From Sphingomonas_E sp042693015 (lineage in GTDB: Bacteria; Pseudomonadota; Alphaproteobacteria; Sphingomonadales; Sphingomonadaceae): a stretch of DNA of 64,000 nucleotides. The notes under the pieces were generated by a model. The model ran no database searches and had not been told where the DNA came from. It worked only from the letters and a program-made list of their open reading frames with translations. Below are positions 1 to 8,223 of the stretch, piece by piece. Made by a program: the position numbers and the translations under genes. Each line of letters starts with the position of its first letter. Position 1 is the first letter of the stretch. Location of the stretch: positions 1,860,001-1,924,000 of the forward strand of contig NZ_CP170544.1 in assembly GCF_042693015.1 (NCBI RefSeq), in the 5' to 3' direction.

Positions 1-4
1 GCAT

Positions 5-32
5 AAAAAAAGCCCGGAAATCCGGGCTTTTT
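5..32 (-). terminator. Intrinsic terminator after tRNA-Ala
   Basis: A GC-rich hairpin (stem at 12-17 with 22-27, GCCCGG/CCGGGC, 4-nt loop) is flanked by an A-run on the left and a T-run on the right. On the minus strand it lies directly downstream of the tRNA-Ala gene and is followed by a U-tract, as expected of a Rho-independent terminator. The symmetric A/T runs mean it could act in both directions. Confidence 0.8.
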
Positions 33-35
33 AAA

Positions 36-111
36 TGGTGGAGCCGAGGGGGATCGAACCCCTGACCTCTGCAATGCCATTGCAGCGCTCTCCCAGCTGA
101 GCTACGGCCCC
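36..111 (-). tRNA. tRNA-Ala (GGC anticodon)
   Basis: Read on the minus strand this 76-nt segment folds as a complete cloverleaf. The acceptor GGGGCCG pairs with CGGCTCC (one G-U pair), the D arm has AGCTCAGCTGGGAGAGC, the anticodon stem CTGCA/TGCAG closes a loop with anticodon GGC, the T loop is TTCGATC, and CCA is encoded. The anticodon reads alanine GCC codons. An intrinsic terminator follows a few bases downstream. Confidence 0.95.
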
Positions 112-205
112 ATCTCATTTTCCGCCGGTTGGGACCGGCGGGGAGCGCGCCCTTTAGATCGGGTCGCGCCCCCCTGCAAGATGATTATCGCAACAATCCG
201 AAAAT

Positions 206-523
206 TTAGTTTTCGTCGTCGTCGCCGCCCGTGGCGACACCGATATCGTCGTCGCCGCCCAGGTCGACATCGTCGTCCGGGCTCGGCTCGGCATCTTCGT
301 CGATGTCCAGATCGTCCTCAGACAGATCGGCATCGACCTTGTCCTCGTCGACCACTTTCTTGGGCGCATCGAACGGCAGCGGCTGCTTCGACTTCAGGAT
401 GGGATCGGGCTCCCACGCCGTACCGCATTCGATGCAGGTGACAGGATCTTCCTTGCCAAGATCATAGAAGCGGGTGCCACATTTCGGGCAGGACCGCTTG
501 GTGCCCCATTCAGGTTTCACCAC
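206..523 (-). CDS. FYDLN acid domain protein (TIGR02300 type)
   Basis: A 105-residue protein with two CxxC pairs (Cys12/Cys15 and Cys30/Cys33) that look like a small zinc knuckle. They surround the signature FYDLGKEDPVTC, and a long Asp/Glu-rich tail follows. This is the alphaproteobacterial FYDLN acid-domain family, whose function is not established. The GTG start at 521-523 is chosen because family members begin with a sequence like MVKPEWGTKR. The longer open frame up to position 604 would add a non-conserved basic leader. The gene is divergent from aroA, a common arrangement in this group. A role in nucleic-acid or protein binding is only a guess from the knuckle. Confidence 0.85.
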   Translation of the reverse strand: MVKPEWGTKRSCPKCGTRFYDLGKEDPVTCIECGTAWEPDPILKSKQPLPFDAPKKVVDEDKVDADLSEDDLDIDEDAEPSPDDDVDLGGDDDIGVATGGDDDEN

Positions 524-635
524 GGCTGTGAGACTCCAAAGAAAGAATTGGAAAAGCACCCCCGAACCAGCGGACCGAGAGCGAAACGCCGGGCGCCTTG
601 CCATAGCGGGGGGCCGCTGTCAAAAGCCGCGTCCG

Positions 636-2000
636 ATGAACGCCCACTCCCCCGCATCCCCCGCCACCTCGATCGCCTTTTCGGCTGACGGCCCGCTCAA
701 CGGCACCGTACGTGTGCCGGGCGACAAATCCATCTCGCACCGATCGCTGATGTTGTCCGCGCTCGCGGTCGGTGAAAGCGTGGTGGAGGGCCTGCTGGAG
801 GGCGAGGATGTATTGGCCACCGCCGCCGCGATGCGGGCGATGGGCGCCGATATCGCCCGCAGCGACGATGGCCGCTGGCGCATTCACGGCGTCGGCGTGG
901 GTGGCCTGCTGCAACCGCAGGCGGCCCTCGACATGGGCAATTCCGGCACCTCGACACGGCTGTTGATGGGTCTGGTGGCGAGCCACGCCATCACCGCCAC
1001 CTTCATCGGCGATGCGTCGCTGTCCAAAAGGCCGATGGGCCGCGTCACCGATCCGCTCGGCCTGATGGGCGCCGAATTCAACGCCAGTCCTGGCGGGCGC
1101 CTGCCTTTGATGGTGCGGGGGATCTGCCCGGCGGTGCCAATCGAATATCGCCTGCCGGTCGCCTCCGCGCAGGTGAAGTCGGCGATCCTGCTCGCCGGCC
1201 TCAACACGCCGGGCATCACCCGCGTCATCGAGCCCGTACCGACGCGCGACCATAGCGAGCGCATGCTGCGCGGCTTCGGCGCCGAACTCAGCGTCGAGGA
1301 AGATGCAGACGGTGCGCGGATCATTTCGATCCGCGGCGAGGCCGAACTGAAGCCCCAGGCGATCGTCGTGCCGGGCGATCCATCTTCGGCTGGTTTCCCC
1401 GTGGTTGCCGCATTGCTGGTGCCGGGGTCGTCGGTGACGGTGGAGAATGTCGGCCTCAATCCCACCCGCGCCGGGCTTTATGAAGTGCTGCGCGCGATGG
1501 GCGCGGACATCAGCTTTGCCAATGAACGCATCGTCGGCGGCGAGCCGGTGGCCGATCTCGTCGTACGCCATTCCACGCTGACCGGGATCGAGGTTTCGTC
1601 GGAGATCGTGCCGAGCATGGTCGATGAATTTCCCATCCTCTTCGTCGCCGCGGCAATGGCGCAGGGTCGGACCGTGATGCGCGGGCTGGAGGAACTGCGC
1701 GTTAAGGAATCGGATCGGATCGCCGTGATGGCCGAAGGGCTGCGCGCAATCGGCGCACGCGTCGAGGAATTGGAGGACGGCCTGATCGTCGACGGCAGCG
1801 ATGGCGAAAAGCTGGCGGGCGGCGCGACCGTAAAGGCGCATCTCGATCATCGCATCGCCATGAGCTTCGCAATTGCCGGTCTGATGTCGCGGCAACCCGT
1901 GGTGATCGACGATATGGCGCCGGTCGCCACCAGTTTCCCCGGCTTCGCCGAGATGTTAACCAGCCTCGGCGCCCACCGCCGCGTCGTGGCGATCGATTGA
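636..2000 (+). CDS. aroA: 3-phosphoshikimate 1-carboxyvinyltransferase (EPSP synthase, class II-like)
   Basis: The 454-residue protein catalyses the sixth step of the shikimate pathway, joining PEP and shikimate-3-phosphate. Visible signatures are PGDKSISHRS at residues 28-37, GNSGTSTRL at 101-109, SKRPMGR, the NPTR motif, EELRVKESDR and LDHRIAMS. The overall pattern (GLLEGEDV, RPMGRV, TRDHSE, GDPSS) resembles the class II, Agrobacterium CP4-like enzymes more than the E. coli type. The residue aligned with CP4 Ala100 is Gly104. The frame is open upstream to 474, but ATG at 636 is used because family homology starts just after it. Its stop sits a few bases before the next gene, and cmk follows, so aroA-hydrolase-cmk is probably one operon. 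Confidence 0.95.
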   Translation: MNAHSPASPATSIAFSADGPLNGTVRVPGDKSISHRSLMLSALAVGESVVEGLLEGEDVLATAAAMRAMGADIARSDDGRWRIHGVGVGGLLQPQAALDMGNSGTSTRLLMGLVASHAITATFIGDASLSKRPMGRVTDPLGLMGAEFNASPGGRLPLMVRGICPAVPIEYRLPVASAQVKSAILLAGLNTPGITRVIEPVPTRDHSERMLRGFGAELSVEEDADGARIISIRGEAELKPQAIVVPGDPSSAGFPVVAALLVPGSSVTVENVGLNPTRAGLYEVLRAMGADISFANERIVGGEPVADLVVRHSTLTGIEVSSEIVPSMVDEFPILFVAAAMAQGRTVMRGLEELRVKESDRIAVMAEGLRAIGARVEELEDGLIVDGSDGEKLAGGATVKAHLDHRIAMSFAIAGLMSRQPVVIDDMAPVATSFPGFAEMLTSLGAHRRVVAID

Positions 2001-2008
2001 ACCGGGAT

Positions 2009-2992
2009 ATGATGATGGACCGCAGGACCACGCTGGCCGCTGCCGGCGCTGCGATGCTGGCACCCGCCTCGGCGCTTGCCGACACCGATGCCGCCGCTTT
2101 CGTCCGCCCCGATCGGGAAATGATGGTGCCGGTGCCCGGCGGCCGCGCCTATGTGCGGATCAATGGCGATCTCAACGCCAAGTTGCCGCCGATCGTGATG
2201 ATCCATGGTGGCCCCGGTGGCTCGCACGGTGCCTTCCTGCCGGCACTGCCGCTGGCGAAGGATCGCGCGGTGATCCTCTACGACCAGCTCGATTGCGGGC
2301 TTTCCGACAAGCCGGGCGATCCGGCCAATTGGGTCGTCCCGCGATTCGTCGCAGAGTTGGAGGCGATCCGCACCGCGCTGGGCGTCGATCGCTGGCATGT
2401 GCTGGGGCACAGCTGGGGTGGCACGGTCGCGCTCGAATATGCTGCCCGCCAGCCGAAGGAACTGGCGAGCCTCGTCCTCCAGGGGCCATTGATCTCCACC
2501 CGCGCCTGGATGGAAGATGCGGCCACGCTGCGCGCGATGCTGCCGGCCAAGGTGCAGGCAACGCTCGATGCGTGCGAAGGCCCCTACCCGCCTGCCCGGC
2601 CGACATGCGATGCGGCCGTCGACGCCTTTTATGCGCGGTTCTGGCGGCTCAAGCCGCTGCCTGCCTGGGCGCAGGCCTATGAGCAACGCCACGGGCTCAA
2701 GCTCGCCGCCAACATCTATAACGCGATGTGGGGGCCGAACGAGTTCCGCGCGACCGGCACGTTGGCCGATTATGATGGCGAACCGTTGCTGAAGCGGATC
2801 ACCGCCCCGACCCTGTTTCTGATCGGCGATTCGGACGAGGTGACCGCCGAAACCGCCCGCCGCCTGATGGCCGAGACGCCGGGCGCGACCCTGAAGATCA
2901 TCGCCGACGCCGCCCACCGCACCCAATCGGATCAGCCCAAGGCCTATCTGGCCGCACTTCGCGACTGGCTGGCAGGGGGTGACCCGAAATGA
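2009..2992 (+). CDS. Exported alpha/beta hydrolase, proline iminopeptidase-like
   Basis: A 327-residue alpha/beta-hydrolase-fold enzyme. The N-terminus carries DRRTTLAAAGAAM and an ALA cleavage site, which looks like a Tat or Sec signal, so it probably acts in the periplasm. The oxyanion motif HGGPGG is at about residues 66-71 and the nucleophile elbow GHSWGG places the serine near 135. A DSDE-containing stretch and a late His (DAAHR) complete a plausible triad. HGGPGG with DQLDCGLSD is the pattern of proline iminopeptidases and related tricorn-interacting peptidases, but the substrate is unproven. ATG 2009 is preferred over the TTG at 1997 that overlaps the aroA stop. The gene overlaps the cmk start by 4 bp. 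Confidence 0.8.
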   Translation: MMMDRRTTLAAAGAAMLAPASALADTDAAAFVRPDREMMVPVPGGRAYVRINGDLNAKLPPIVMIHGGPGGSHGAFLPALPLAKDRAVILYDQLDCGLSDKPGDPANWVVPRFVAELEAIRTALGVDRWHVLGHSWGGTVALEYAARQPKELASLVLQGPLISTRAWMEDAATLRAMLPAKVQATLDACEGPYPPARPTCDAAVDAFYARFWRLKPLPAWAQAYEQRHGLKLAANIYNAMWGPNEFRATGTLADYDGEPLLKRITAPTLFLIGDSDEVTAETARRLMAETPGATLKIIADAAHRTQSDQPKAYLAALRDWLAGGDPK

Positions 2993-3630
2993 TCATCGCC
3001 GTCGACGGCCCCGCCGCATCGGGCAAGGGCACCATCGCCCGCGCGCTTGCCGCTCATTATGGGCTGCCCTGCCTCGACACCGGCCTCCTTTATCGCGCCG
3101 TCGGCGTGCAGGTGCTGCGCGCGGGTGGCGACCCGGAAAATGAGGCGGACGCGCTGGCCGCCTGCGATTTTCCAGGCACGCTGCTCGCCGACCGGGAACT
3201 CCGCACCGAGATGGCGGGTGCCGCCGCCTCCAGGGTTTCGGCGATCCCCGCCGTGCGCGAGGCACTGGTCGCGCGCCAACGCGCCTTTGCTGCGCAGCCG
3301 GGCGGTGCGGTGCTCGACGGGCGCGATATCGGCACGGTGATCGTGCCGCATGCCAGTGCCAAGCTCTATGTCCAGGCGTCCCCCGCGGTGCGGGCGCGTC
3401 GCCGCCATGACGAACTGGCGCGCGCCGGTCACGAGGTCGACGTCGGCCAGATCGAAGCTGACATCCGCGCTCGCGATCTGCGGGACAGCACGCGGGCGAC
3501 CGCACCGCTCAAGCCGGCCGACGATGCCGCCTTGCTGGATACCAGCGATTTGGATATAGACGCCGCCGTCGATCGGGCGATTTCGCTCGTGGAAGCCCAG
3601 CTCGGGATCGGCCGCAAGGCCAGCTCGTAA
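2989..3630 (+). CDS. cmk: (d)CMP kinase
   Basis: A 213-residue cytidylate kinase that phosphorylates CMP and dCMP with ATP in pyrimidine nucleotide metabolism. The P-loop GPAASGKGT is at residues 7-15. The family motifs DTGLLYRAVG, LDGRDIGTVIVP and ARDLRDSTR (lid and CMP-binding region) follow in order, and length matches bacterial Cmk. The ATG overlaps the upstream hydrolase stop (ATGA), indicating translational coupling. Placement between aroA and rpsA is a widely conserved arrangement. Confidence 0.95.
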   Translation: MIIAVDGPAASGKGTIARALAAHYGLPCLDTGLLYRAVGVQVLRAGGDPENEADALAACDFPGTLLADRELRTEMAGAAASRVSAIPAVREALVARQRAFAAQPGGAVLDGRDIGTVIVPHASAKLYVQASPAVRARRRHDELARAGHEVDVGQIEADIRARDLRDSTRATAPLKPADDAALLDTSDLDIDAAVDRAISLVEAQLGIGRKASS

Positions 3631-3803
3631 CCGGCGCGCAGAGGAACCGGCGGATGACACCGGAGGCTCCTTGCGCGCTTTTGGCTTTTCGCGGGTGTCG
3701 CCTGAAAGATGCCGTCCGGGCATGGGGCCCGTGCGGCGGTTCGGCCAAAAGACCTCTGGATCCAACCAGATGGCCGGAAACCGTTAGTAGGAAACTCTAG
3801 ACC
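3631..3803 (+). promoter_or_regulatory. cmk-rpsA intergenic leader with hairpin
   Basis: This 173-bp gap precedes rpsA. It contains an imperfect GC-rich hairpin at about 3710-3737 (GCCG and CGGGC pair with GCCCG and CGGC). Just before the ATG there is AGGAAAC, a reasonable ribosome-binding site. In other bacteria the rpsA leader is bound by S1 itself for autogenous control, so a structured leader is expected. The specific role of this hairpin is inferred, and it matches no named riboswitch that I recognise. Confidence 0.35.
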
Positions 3804-5504
3804 ATGGCAACTGCCGCCAATCCGACCCGCGATGATTTCGCGGCTCTCCTCAATGAAACTCTCGGCGATGAACAGGGCTTCGAAGGCCGCGTCGTCAAGG
3901 GCACCGTCACCGCCATCGAAAACGACATGGCCGTCATCGACGTCGGCCTGAAGTCGGAAGGTCGTGTCGCGCTGCGCGAATTCGCGCCGGCGCCGGGCCA
4001 GAAGGCCGAACTCAAGGTCGGTGACGAAGTCGAAGTCTATGTCGACCGCGTCGAAAATTCGCACGGCGAAGCGATGCTGTCGCGCGACCGCGCCCGCCGC
4101 GAAGCCGCGTGGGACAAGCTCGAAGCCGAATTCGGCCAGTCGACCCGCGTCGATGGCGTCATCTTCGGCCGCGTCAAGGGCGGCTTCACCGTCGACCTCA
4201 ACGGCGCCGTGGCGTTCCTGCCGGGCAGCCAGGTCGATATCCGTCCCGTGCGCGACGTCACCCCGCTCATGGACATCCCGCAGCCGTTCCAGATCCTCAA
4301 GATGGATCGCCGCCGCGGCAACATCGTCGTGTCGCGCCGCGCCGTTCTGGAAGAGACCCGCGCCGAACAGCGCACCGGCCTGATCCAGTCGCTGGCCGAG
4401 GGCCAGGTGATCGAAGGCGTCGTCAAGAACATCACCGATTATGGTGCGTTCGTTGATCTCGGCGGCATCGACGGCCTGCTGCACGTCACCGACCTCAGCT
4501 ACAAGCGCGTCGGCCACCCGAGCGAGATGATCAACATCGGCGATACCGTCCGTGTCCAGATCATCCGCATCAACCGCGAAACCCAGCGCATCTCGCTCGG
4601 CATGAAGCAGCTCGAGAGCGATCCGTGGGAAGGCGCGGCCGCCAAGTATCCGATCGGTGGCAAGTTCACCGGCCGCGTGACCAACATCACCGAATATGGT
4701 GCGTTCGTTGAGCTTGAGCCGGGCATCGAAGGCCTGGTCCACGTCTCCGAAATGAGCTGGACCAAGAAGAACGTCCATCCGGGCAAGATCGTCTCGACCT
4801 CGCAGGAAGTCGACGTGGTCATCCTCGAGGTCGACGCCGACAAGCGCCGCATCTCGCTGGGCCTGAAGCAGGCGATCAGCAACCCGTGGGAAGCCTTCGC
4901 CGAGAGGCACCCGGTTGGCTCGACCGTCGAGGGCGAAGTCAAGAACGCGACCGAATTCGGCCTGTTCATCGGCCTCGACGGCGACGTCGACGGCATGGTC
5001 CACATGTCGGACATCGCCTGGGGCGTTTCGGGCGAGGAAGCCCTGGCTCTCCACCACAAGGGCGAAACCGTGTCGGCCGTCGTGCTCGACATCGATCCGG
5101 AGAAGGAGCGCATCTCGCTCGGCATGAAGCAGCTTGAGCGTGGTGGCGTCGTTGCCGCCAGCGGCGACAAGCTGGCCAAGAACTCGATCGTCACCATCAC
5201 CGTCCTTTCGGTCGGCGATGCGGGCCTCGACGTCCAGGCGGGCGACGATGGCGCGGTCGGCTTCATCAAGCGTGGCGATCTCGGCCGCGACCGCGACGAG
5301 CAGCGTCCGGAGCGTTTCCAGGTCGGTCAGAAGTTCGACGCGATGGTCACCGGCTTCGATCGTTCGAAGAAGCCGACCTTCTCGGTCAAGGCGATGCAGA
5401 TCGCCGACGAGAAGCAGGCGGTTGCGCAGTATGGCTCGTCCGACTCGGGCGCGTCGCTGGGCGACATCCTCGGCGCGGCGCTGAACAAGGCGCGCGGCGA
5501 GTAA
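3804..5504 (+). CDS. rpsA: 30S ribosomal protein S1
   Basis: The 566-residue protein has six S1 (OB-fold) repeats, starting at roughly residues 29, 113, 196, 281, 368 and 455. Repeats three to five contain the typical core, such as GVVKNITDYGAFVDLGG and ISLGMKQL. S1 binds mRNA on the 30S subunit and helps start translation on weakly structured or SD-poor messages. The length agrees with alphaproteobacterial S1. It follows cmk and is closed by a strong intrinsic terminator. The start is set by AGGAAAC upstream and the conserved N-terminus. Confidence 0.97.
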   Translation: MATAANPTRDDFAALLNETLGDEQGFEGRVVKGTVTAIENDMAVIDVGLKSEGRVALREFAPAPGQKAELKVGDEVEVYVDRVENSHGEAMLSRDRARREAAWDKLEAEFGQSTRVDGVIFGRVKGGFTVDLNGAVAFLPGSQVDIRPVRDVTPLMDIPQPFQILKMDRRRGNIVVSRRAVLEETRAEQRTGLIQSLAEGQVIEGVVKNITDYGAFVDLGGIDGLLHVTDLSYKRVGHPSEMINIGDTVRVQIIRINRETQRISLGMKQLESDPWEGAAAKYPIGGKFTGRVTNITEYGAFVELEPGIEGLVHVSEMSWTKKNVHPGKIVSTSQEVDVVILEVDADKRRISLGLKQAISNPWEAFAERHPVGSTVEGEVKNATEFGLFIGLDGDVDGMVHMSDIAWGVSGEEALALHHKGETVSAVVLDIDPEKERISLGMKQLERGGVVAASGDKLAKNSIVTITVLSVGDAGLDVQAGDDGAVGFIKRGDLGRDRDEQRPERFQVGQKFDAMVTGFDRSKKPTFSVKAMQIADEKQAVAQYGSSDSGASLGDILGAALNKARGE

Positions 5505-5533
5505 CGCTCAAGCCTTCGGGCTACGCAAAAGAA

Positions 5534-5565
5534 GGGCGCGGACCTTGCGGTTCGCGCCCTTTTTC
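5534..5565 (+). terminator. rpsA intrinsic terminator
   Basis: An 11-bp stem (5534-5544 with 5549-5559, GGGCGCGGACC / GGTTCGCGCCC) closes a TTGC loop and is followed directly by a T-tract at 5560-5565. It lies about 30 bp after the rpsA stop. It also separates rpsA from the convergent cytochrome c gene. Confidence 0.9.
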
Positions 5566-5584
5566 TTTGGGTTTCGGCCGAAAT

Positions 5585-5950
5585 CTATTTCAGCGACATC
5601 AGATAATCGGCGAGCGCGGCGGCGACCTTGGGGTCTTTCTGTCCGGCATAAGCCATCTTGTTGCCCGGTGCGATCTTCTGGGGTTCGGCGAGAAACGCGA
5701 TCAGCGCGGCCCGCGTCCACGGCTTCGTCACCTTCTTCATCGCCGGCGAATAGGCATAGCCGGGCAGCGTCGCCGGCTGGCGCCCACCCACGCCCCACAG
5801 ATTGGGCCCCATCGCCGAAGGCACGCCCGCCTGGACCTTGTGGCACACGCTGCAAGTGGCGAAAGACGGCGGTTTCGGCAGGGGGTCGGCCATCGCCGGC
5901 TGGGCCGCCAGCGCCAGCCCCGCGACCAGGAAGAGTTTCCGAACGATCAT
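5585..5950 (-). CDS. Small class I cytochrome c
   Basis: A 121-residue exported monohaem cytochrome c. A hydrophobic signal peptide ends near PAMA. The haem motif CSVCH is at residues 33-37 and a probable distal axial Met is residue 99 in GNKMAYAG, as in the cytochrome c2/c550 group. It would carry electrons in the periplasm; its partner cannot be told. ATG 5950 has GGAG eight bases upstream, so it is preferred over an in-frame GTG nine bases earlier. The gene is inserted convergently between rpsA and ihfB, which often lie closer together in relatives. Confidence 0.88.
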   Translation of the reverse strand: MIVRKLFLVAGLALAAQPAMADPLPKPPSFATCSVCHKVQAGVPSAMGPNLWGVGGRQPATLPGYAYSPAMKKVTKPWTRAALIAFLAEPQKIAPGNKMAYAGQKDPKVAAALADYLMSLK

Positions 5951-6197
5951 CCATTCCACTCCGATTCAGTGACGCTAGAGATGGCTATGGCAGCGCTTGA
6001 GACAGCGCAACTCACCCGTCGCTTTCCCGTTCGTTTTGTTGCATATTGATGGAGGCCGGCACGCCGGATCGTGTCGGCCCGTCTGTGGGGTGACGATCGT
6101 TTCCGAGGATTGGGACCGTGGGGGTCCTGTTCCTGGCAACGGCTAAAGTCTGTAACCCTGGAGGCGCCGAGCGGTCCGTCACAATGGGGGAAGGCCA

Positions 6198-6476
6198 ATG
6201 ATCAGATCGGAACTCGTGCAAATGCTGGCCCGGGACAATCCGGGCCTCTCGATGAATGAGGTCGAACGCATCGTCGGTGTGTTCTTCGAAGAGATTTCGG
6301 AACGGTTGAAGGAAGACGGCCGGGTCGAGCTGCGCGGCTTCGGCGCATTTTCGACTCGGGCGCGTATTGCCCGTACCGGCCGCAACCCCCGCACCGGCGA
6401 ATCGGTGAAGGTTGCCGCCAAGCGCGTTCCCTATTTCAAACCTGGCAAGGAGATGCGCGCGCGCCTGAATGTTTGA
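6198..6476 (+). CDS. ihfB: Integration host factor subunit beta
   Basis: A 92-residue DNABII protein. It contains the conserved RVELRGFGAFSTR stretch and the arm region with ARTGRNPRTGE, then KRVPYFKPGKEMR. Position after rpsA is typical of ihfB, rather than ihfA or hup. IHF binds and bends DNA and supports recombination, replication and transcription. A good SD (GGGGGAAGG) precedes ATG. The 247 bp upstream (5951-6197) contains no gene that I can support and probably holds the promoter. Confidence 0.95.
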   Translation: MIRSELVQMLARDNPGLSMNEVERIVGVFFEEISERLKEDGRVELRGFGAFSTRARIARTGRNPRTGESVKVAAKRVPYFKPGKEMRARLNV

Positions 6477-6534
6477 GGCGTATGCGATTTCCGGCTTGAC
6501 CGCGCCCGCGGCTTGCGGCCTTTGGCAGTAAGCC

Positions 6535-6866
6535 GCGGACGTGGCGAAATCGGTAGACGCAGCAGACTTAAATGATTTGGGTGCCCGCGGGGAAACCCGC
6601 GGTGCAGAACCGCTCAAATTCGGGGAAAGCTAAAGCCGGCAAACGCCGGTCAGGCCAATCCCGAGCCAAGCCCGCCCCGCCCTGTGGCGTGGGCAGGAAG
6701 GTGTAGAGACTGGACGGGTGGCGCCTTCGGCCCTTGGGCCATGGCGAAGGGACAGTCCGGACCACGAACGGCCCCTCCTCGCGGAAGGGCCGGCGGCGAA
6801 AGCCGAAGTGGTGCGAAAATCTGCTTTTCTTTGAAAGTGCGGGTTCGAGTCCCGCCGTCCGCACCA
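6535..6866 (+). tRNA. tRNA-Leu (UAA anticodon) interrupted by a group I intron
   Basis: The two exons (6535-6569 and 6816-6866) join to an 86-nt class II tRNA. The acceptor GCGGACG pairs with CGTCCGC, followed by an encoded ACCA end. The D arm is GGCGAAATCGGTAGACGC. The anticodon stem GCAGA/TCTGC closes the loop CTTAAAA with anticodon TAA. A short variable arm (TTC/GAA) follows, then the T arm GCGGG/CCCGC with TTCGAGT. The intron lies after the first anticodon base, the same site as the classic cyanobacterial tRNA-Leu(UAA) intron. Splicing is needed for a working tRNA. Confidence 0.9.
6570..6815 (+). ncRNA. Group I self-splicing intron (IC3-like) in tRNA-Leu(UAA)
   Basis: This 246-nt insert has the conserved group I core. 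P is AATTCGGGGAAAGC (6617-6630), Q is AATCCCGAGCC (6657-6667) with the P4 pairing TCGGG/CCCGA, R is GTGTAGAGACTGG (6701-6713), and S is GGGACAGTCC (about 6749-6758) with the P7 pairing GACT/AGTC. The 5' exon end ACTT can pair with GGGT near 6579-6582, giving the required U-G wobble at the splice site. The intron ends in G at 6815. No homing endonuclease is encoded, as in other small tRNA introns. The splice points come from the cloverleaf and these rules, not from a folding run. Confidence 0.88.
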
Positions 6867-6872
6867 GCCTTC

Positions 6873-7295
6873 TCAGTTCCAGGCCCACCACAATAGGGCC
6901 AGGATCGTCGCCCCGAAGAGGAGGTTGACGATCGGCAGCCCCCCCAAACCGGGATGATCGGCGTTCCGCGCCATCCCCCGCGCGGCGATGGCCGGCGTCC
7001 ACAACAGCCACAGCTCGGCCGTCACCACAGTGATAAGCGCCGCGATTCCCGCCCAATAGCCATAGTTCGCCGTGACGATAGCCTGAGCCGCGGTCGGCGC
7101 GATCGGCACCATGCCCGCCAGCATCAGGCCCACCGTCATCGGCACCGTCAGGATCAACGGCAACAGCAAGGCGGGATGTGCGATCAGCTTCAGTCGGCGC
7201 ACGCGCTGTGCACCCGGCACTGAAAGCCTGAGCGTCGCCAGCAGGGCAAGTGCTGCGACCAATGCCGCAAGCGTCCACACGTCGAACGGCTTCAT
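6873..7295 (-). CDS. Small integral membrane protein, unknown function
   Basis: I do not recognise the family. The 140 residues contain four clear hydrophobic segments, near residues 5-25, 40-65, 78-102 and 120-138. A basic loop (QRVRRLK) after the first segment suggests a cytoplasmic side there. Its ATG overlaps the stop of the upstream di-iron hydroxylase gene by 4 bp, so the two are co-transcribed and translationally coupled. A supporting membrane role for the hydroxylase is possible but unproven. It ends close to the tRNA-Leu gene on the other strand. Confidence 0.7.
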   Translation of the reverse strand: MKPFDVWTLAALVAALALLATLRLSVPGAQRVRRLKLIAHPALLLPLILTVPMTVGLMLAGMVPIAPTAAQAIVTANYGYWAGIAALITVVTAELWLLWTPAIAARGMARNADHPGLGGLPIVNLLFGATILALLWWAWN

Positions 7296-8203
7296 CGCGC
7301 CGCCTCCAACCCCTCGGCAACGGGCATGTCCTTCGCGGCCTTGTCCATCTCGAACGTCTCGCCCGGCTTGCCGAACAGCACGCCCAGCTTCTGCCGCCCG
7401 TCGGGTGCCCCGCGGAAATCACGGGAGAGATGGCGAAATTCGTGGAGCAGGATCTTCACCGGATTGTTCGAATCCACCTGTCGGGTGATGCCGTAGACCG
7501 GCGGCGTATGCTCCTCCAAGCGCTGATAGGTGCCGAACACGTGATCCCAGATGTTCAGCAACCCGCCATAGTTGCGATCGATATAGAGCGGGTTGCTCGC
7601 GTGGTGGACCGCATGGTTGCTGGGGCTGACGAACAGCCATTCGAACCAGGGATGGAAGCGGCCGAGCCGTTCGGTGTGGCATAGCGACTGGAAGGCGGGA
7701 GTCGTCATCGCGAAGACGACCAGCACCAGCGGCTCGAAGCCGAGCAGCGCAAGCGGCGCCCAGGTGAGGAAGCGATACACCGTCGAAAACGGCGTGTGCC
7801 GCAGATTGACCGTGAAATCATAGGTCTGGGCCGAATGATGGATCGAATGATCGGCCCAGAGCAGCCGCACCTCATGGCCCGCGCGGTGGAACCAATATTG
7901 GGCGAATTCGCCGACGATGAAGTAGATCGGCAGCGTCCACAGCGTGACCGGCACCCGCAGCGGCGTCAGCGCATAGAATTGATAGAGGCCCGCGATCAGC
8001 AGAGCATTCAGGAATATGCCCTCCGCCAGCGGCCCCAAGGGAAAGAGGATGAAGTTCGCCCAGCCTTCGCCGCTGACCGCCCGCTTGCCCTCGCGCCGCC
8101 GCAGATAGGCTTCCGCGACCAGCCAGAAGAGCAGGAAGATGCCCGCCCCGGTGCCATAGATGGTGACGTATTTCGCCACCTGCATCGCCATCTCTTCCTG
8201 CAT
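7292..8203 (-). CDS. Fatty acid hydroxylase / sterol desaturase family protein
   Basis: A 303-residue membrane di-iron enzyme. It has the three histidine clusters of the superfamily: HRAGH, HSIHH about ten residues later, and HAVHH after two more hydrophobic segments. These enzymes use O2 and electrons to hydroxylate or desaturate lipid chains in the inner membrane. The real substrate cannot be told. The frame is open to 8620, but the upstream part is the antisense of the TetR gene region and is discarded. ATG 8203 is used. ATG 8185, which has AGGAAGAG well placed upstream, is a strong alternative. It sits 20 bp after the TetR gene, likely in one operon. Confidence 0.85.
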   Translation of the reverse strand: MQEEMAMQVAKYVTIYGTGAGIFLLFWLVAEAYLRRREGKRAVSGEGWANFILFPLGPLAEGIFLNALLIAGLYQFYALTPLRVPVTLWTLPIYFIVGEFAQYWFHRAGHEVRLLWADHSIHHSAQTYDFTVNLRHTPFSTVYRFLTWAPLALLGFEPLVLVVFAMTTPAFQSLCHTERLGRFHPWFEWLFVSPSNHAVHHASNPLYIDRNYGGLLNIWDHVFGTYQRLEEHTPPVYGITRQVDSNNPVKILLHEFRHLSRDFRGAPDGRQKLGVLFGKPGETFEMDKAAKDMPVAEGLEAAR

Positions 8204-8223
8204 CACTCCATCCGTCCGCTTGA

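Noticed and set aside
6535..6866. tmRNA
   Set aside because: The region begins and ends like a tRNA and has a long insert, but the two ends join to a proper tRNA-Leu with an anticodon arm, and the insert has group I P, Q, R and S elements. No tag-coding frame is seen.
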